Assembly: GCA_011052165.1 (NCBI GenBank)
Contig: DRJN01000091.1
Coordinates: forward strand, 1-7,208
Source: Gammaproteobacteria bacterium
GTDB lineage: Bacteria; Pseudomonadota; Gammaproteobacteria; UBA6429; Thiohalophilaceae
Reading direction: 5' to 3'
DNA length: 7,208 nucleotides
Positions 5,673 through 7,208 of the stretch are shown here, in pieces. The translations under genes and the position numbers were made by a program. Under the pieces are notes generated by a model. That model made no database searches. It was not told where the DNA came from and saw only the letters and a program-made list of their open reading frames with translations. How positions within the stretch are numbered: the first letter of the stretch is position 1; the number at the start of each line of letters is the position of its first letter.

Positions 5673-5775
5673 GTTTCCCTACTGGACTTCGCGCGTGGCT
5701 CTACCCATCCTACGCAAGATCAATAGTGGCGTAGGATGGGTAGAACCCTGAAGAATGAAGGGTGAAACCCATCAT
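5666..5775. repeat. Right paired-REP palindrome, interrupted arms
   Basis: The outer arms 5666-5677 and 5764-5775 pair perfectly (12 bp), and the inner arms 5700-5715 and 5729-5744 pair perfectly (16 bp) around a 13-nt centre. The segments between are poorly paired. The minus-strand REP is 5668-5713 and the plus-strand REP is 5731-5773, both with GTAG at the 5' end. Compared with the left palindrome, the REP stems are kept but the loops are longer and different: the plus-strand loop holds a small hairpin (ACCCT 5745-5749, AGGGT 5759-5763) and the minus-strand side holds the 28-bp segment also found at 2053-2080. It ends 5 bp before the gatB stop and could separate rayT from gatB transcription. 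Confidence 0.9.
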
Positions 5776-5780
5776 CCTTC

Positions 5781-7208
5781 CTATGTTTCGAGTTTTTTCT
5801 TCATTAACGCATTCACCTGCGCGGGGTTGGCTTTGCCCTGGGTCTGTTTCATCACCTGACCGACGAAAAAGCCCATGAGTTTGTCCTTGCCGCCTTTTAG
5901 CTGCTCGAACTGTTTCGGGTTGGCGGCGATAATCTCATCCAGCACGGATTCAATCGCACCCGTGTCGGTGATCTGCCTAAGACTGCGGCTGTCGATAATG
6001 GCATCAGCATCACCTTCGCCCCGCCACATGGCGTCGAAGACTTCCTTGGCAATCTTGCCGGAGATGGTGTTGTCTTTAATGCGTATAATCATGCCCGCCA
6101 GCATCCCGGCGCTAACCGGGCTGGCGCTGATGTCACGGTTTTCTTTATTCAGAAACCCGGCAAGCTCACCCATGATCCAGTTAGCCGACAGCCTGGAGTC
6201 GTCACTTAATTTTACCACCTGCTCAAAATAATCCGCCATCTCACGGCTGGCCGTCAGCAGACTCGCATCATCCTCGCTGAGTTTATACTCTTTAATAAAT
6301 CGGGCTTTTTTGGCATCCGGCAGTTCAGGCAGGGTCTTGCGAATGCGCGCCAGCATGTCAGCGGTCACTTCAACCGGCAAGAGATCGGGATCGGGGAAGT
6401 AGCGGTAATCCATCGCTTCTTCCTTGGAACGCATGGGCCGGGTTTCACCCTTGTCCGGATCATAGAGCCGGGTTTCCTGCCTCACGACCCCACCGCTTTC
6501 AATCAATTCGATCTGGCGCTCGACTTCAAACTCAATCGCCCGTTCCACATAGCGGAAAGAGTTGATGTTTTTCAGCTCGGTGCGGGTGCCGAATTCTTGC
6601 TGTCCTTTGGGGCGCACCGAGACATTGGCGTCACAGCGAAACGATCCTTCCTGCATGTTGCCATCGCTGATTTGCAGGTAGCGCACCAGCGAGTGCATTT
6701 TTTTCATATAAGCCACCGCTTCCTTAGCCGAACGCATATCCGGCTCGGAAACGATTTCAAGCAAAGGTGTACCCGCACGGTTGAGATCAATGCCGGTCAT
6801 GCCATGGAAATCCTCATGCAGGGACTTGCCAGCATCTTCTTCCAGATGCGCACGGGTGACGCCAATCACTTTTGAGTCGCCGTTTTCCAGTTGGATCGTC
6901 AGTGTGCCCACCCCGACCACCGGTAACTCAAACTGGCTGATCTGGTAACCCTTGGGCAGATCCGGGTAAAAATAATTCTTGCGTGCAAACACCGAACGCG
7001 GCGCAATCTCGGCGCCAATCGCCAGACCGAACTTGATGGCCATATTCACCGCCTCCCGGTTCAATACCGGCAAGACACCCGGCAGTCCCAGATCCACCGT
7101 GCAGGCCTGGGTATTCGGCTCGGCCCCGTAGGCGGTGGAGGCCGCAGAAAATATTTTACTCTTGGTCGCAAGCTGAGTATGAATCTCCAGCCCGATGACA
7201 GTTTCCCA
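5781..7208 (-). CDS. gatB: Aspartyl/glutamyl-tRNA amidotransferase subunit B, missing only its first codons
   Basis: The GatB subunit of GatCAB recognises Glu-tRNA(Gln) and/or Asp-tRNA(Asn) and phosphorylates the misattached amino acid; GatA supplies ammonia for amidation. The frame is open from the window edge at 7208 to TAG at 5781-5783, giving 475 visible residues. The visible N-terminus WETVIGLEIHTQLATKSKIF matches the family start, so only about two or three residues are missing; the GTG at 7097 is internal. Motifs: IGLEIHTQL (visible 5-13), DLGLPGVLPVLN (39-50), YFYPDLPKGYQISQFE (79-94), REELxExAG-like motifs absent as expected for this family. The last 150 residues or so form the helical GatB/YqeY tRNA-binding domain, ending GKANPAQVNALMKKKLET. 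gatA and gatC would be expected beyond the right edge. A GatCAB system implies that GlnRS or AsnRS is missing or supplemented in this organism. Confidence 0.97.
   Translation of the reverse strand, partial: WETVIGLEIHTQLATKSKIFSAASTAYGAEPNTQACTVDLGLPGVLPVLNREAVNMAIKFGLAIGAEIAPRSVFARKNYFYPDLPKGYQISQFELPVVGVGTLTIQLENGDSKVIGVTRAHLEEDAGKSLHEDFHGMTGIDLNRAGTPLLEIVSEPDMRSAKEAVAYMKKMHSLVRYLQISDGNMQEGSFRCDANVSVRPKGQQEFGTRTELKNINSFRYVERAIEFEVERQIELIESGGVVRQETRLYDPDKGETRPMRSKEEAMDYRYFPDPDLLPVEVTADMLARIRKTLPELPDAKKARFIKEYKLSEDDASLLTASREMADYFEQVVKLSDDSRLSANWIMGELAGFLNKENRDISASPVSAGMLAGMIIRIKDNTISGKIAKEVFDAMWRGEGDADAIIDSRSLRQITDTGAIESVLDEIIAANPKQFEQLKGGKDKLMGFFVGQVMKQTQGKANPAQVNALMKKKLET

Larger units (their letters stand above)
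4974..5775 (+). mobile_element. rayT unit: RAYT gene bracketed by paired REP palindromes (REPtron-like)
   Basis: This composite consists of a left paired-REP palindrome (4980-5061), the RAYT gene (5099-5638) and a right paired-REP palindrome (5666-5775). Each palindrome holds two inverted REPs, four in all. Each REP starts with GTAG followed by GATGGGT and ends in ACCCATC; GTAG beside a hairpin is also the mark of E. coli REPs processed by RAYT enzymes. Both sides begin with the same outer flank, TATAAATGATGG (4974-4985 and 5651-5662). The unit occupies the gap between moeB and the convergent gatB. Confidence 0.85.

Overview
The window looks like a piece of a gammaproteobacterial chromosome. 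The protein sequences and the gene order hemA-prfA-prmC-moeB, as known in Pseudomonas-type genomes, point there; the genus cannot be named from this sequence. Coding DNA is moderately GC-rich, while the transposase-like gene near 5.1-5.6 kb is clearly more AT-rich. Both outermost genes run off the window.

Layout: (1) 1-1985, plus strand: the 3' two thirds of hemA (glutamyl-tRNA reductase), then after 9 bp a complete prfA (release factor 1). (2) 1986-2103: a short convergent gap filled by an imperfect palindromic repeat of the 'CGCAAAG' type. (3) 2104-2619, minus strand: a Nudix hydrolase resembling ADP-ribose pyrophosphatases, starting at TTG. (4) 2659-3513, plus: prmC, the methyltransferase that modifies the GGQ glutamine of RF1. 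(5) 3619-4026, plus: an unrecognised 135-residue protein with an HMA-like (ferredoxin-fold) N-terminal part lacking the usual CxxC, and a Cys/His-containing tail. (6) 4044-4147: a 104-bp MITE-like element with 26-bp inverted ends and a nested 9-bp hairpin. (7) 4225-4965, plus: a MoeB/ThiF-family adenylyltransferase. (8) 4974-5775: a REP-associated tyrosine transposase gene (rayT) bracketed by two paired-REP (BIME-like) palindromes. (9) 5781-7208, minus: gatB, essentially complete but missing its first few codons.

Functional themes: hemA consumes glutamyl-tRNA for haem synthesis, gatB converts misacylated Glu-tRNA(Gln) or Asp-tRNA(Asn), prfA ends translation and prmC matures its product. The MoeB-like protein activates a ubiquitin-like sulfur carrier, probably for molybdopterin. 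The ancestral hemA-prfA-prmC-moeB operon appears to have been opened at two of its junctions: a minus-strand Nudix gene plus repeat lies between prfA and prmC, and the HMA-like gene plus MITE lies between prmC and moeB. The REP/rayT unit sits just after moeB, in the convergent gap with gatB.

No tRNA, rRNA, CRISPR array or riboswitch was recognised. The most interesting material is the repeats: three different palindromic families in 7 kb, two of which share a nearly identical 28-bp internal segment, and a rayT unit whose two sides share the same outer flank.
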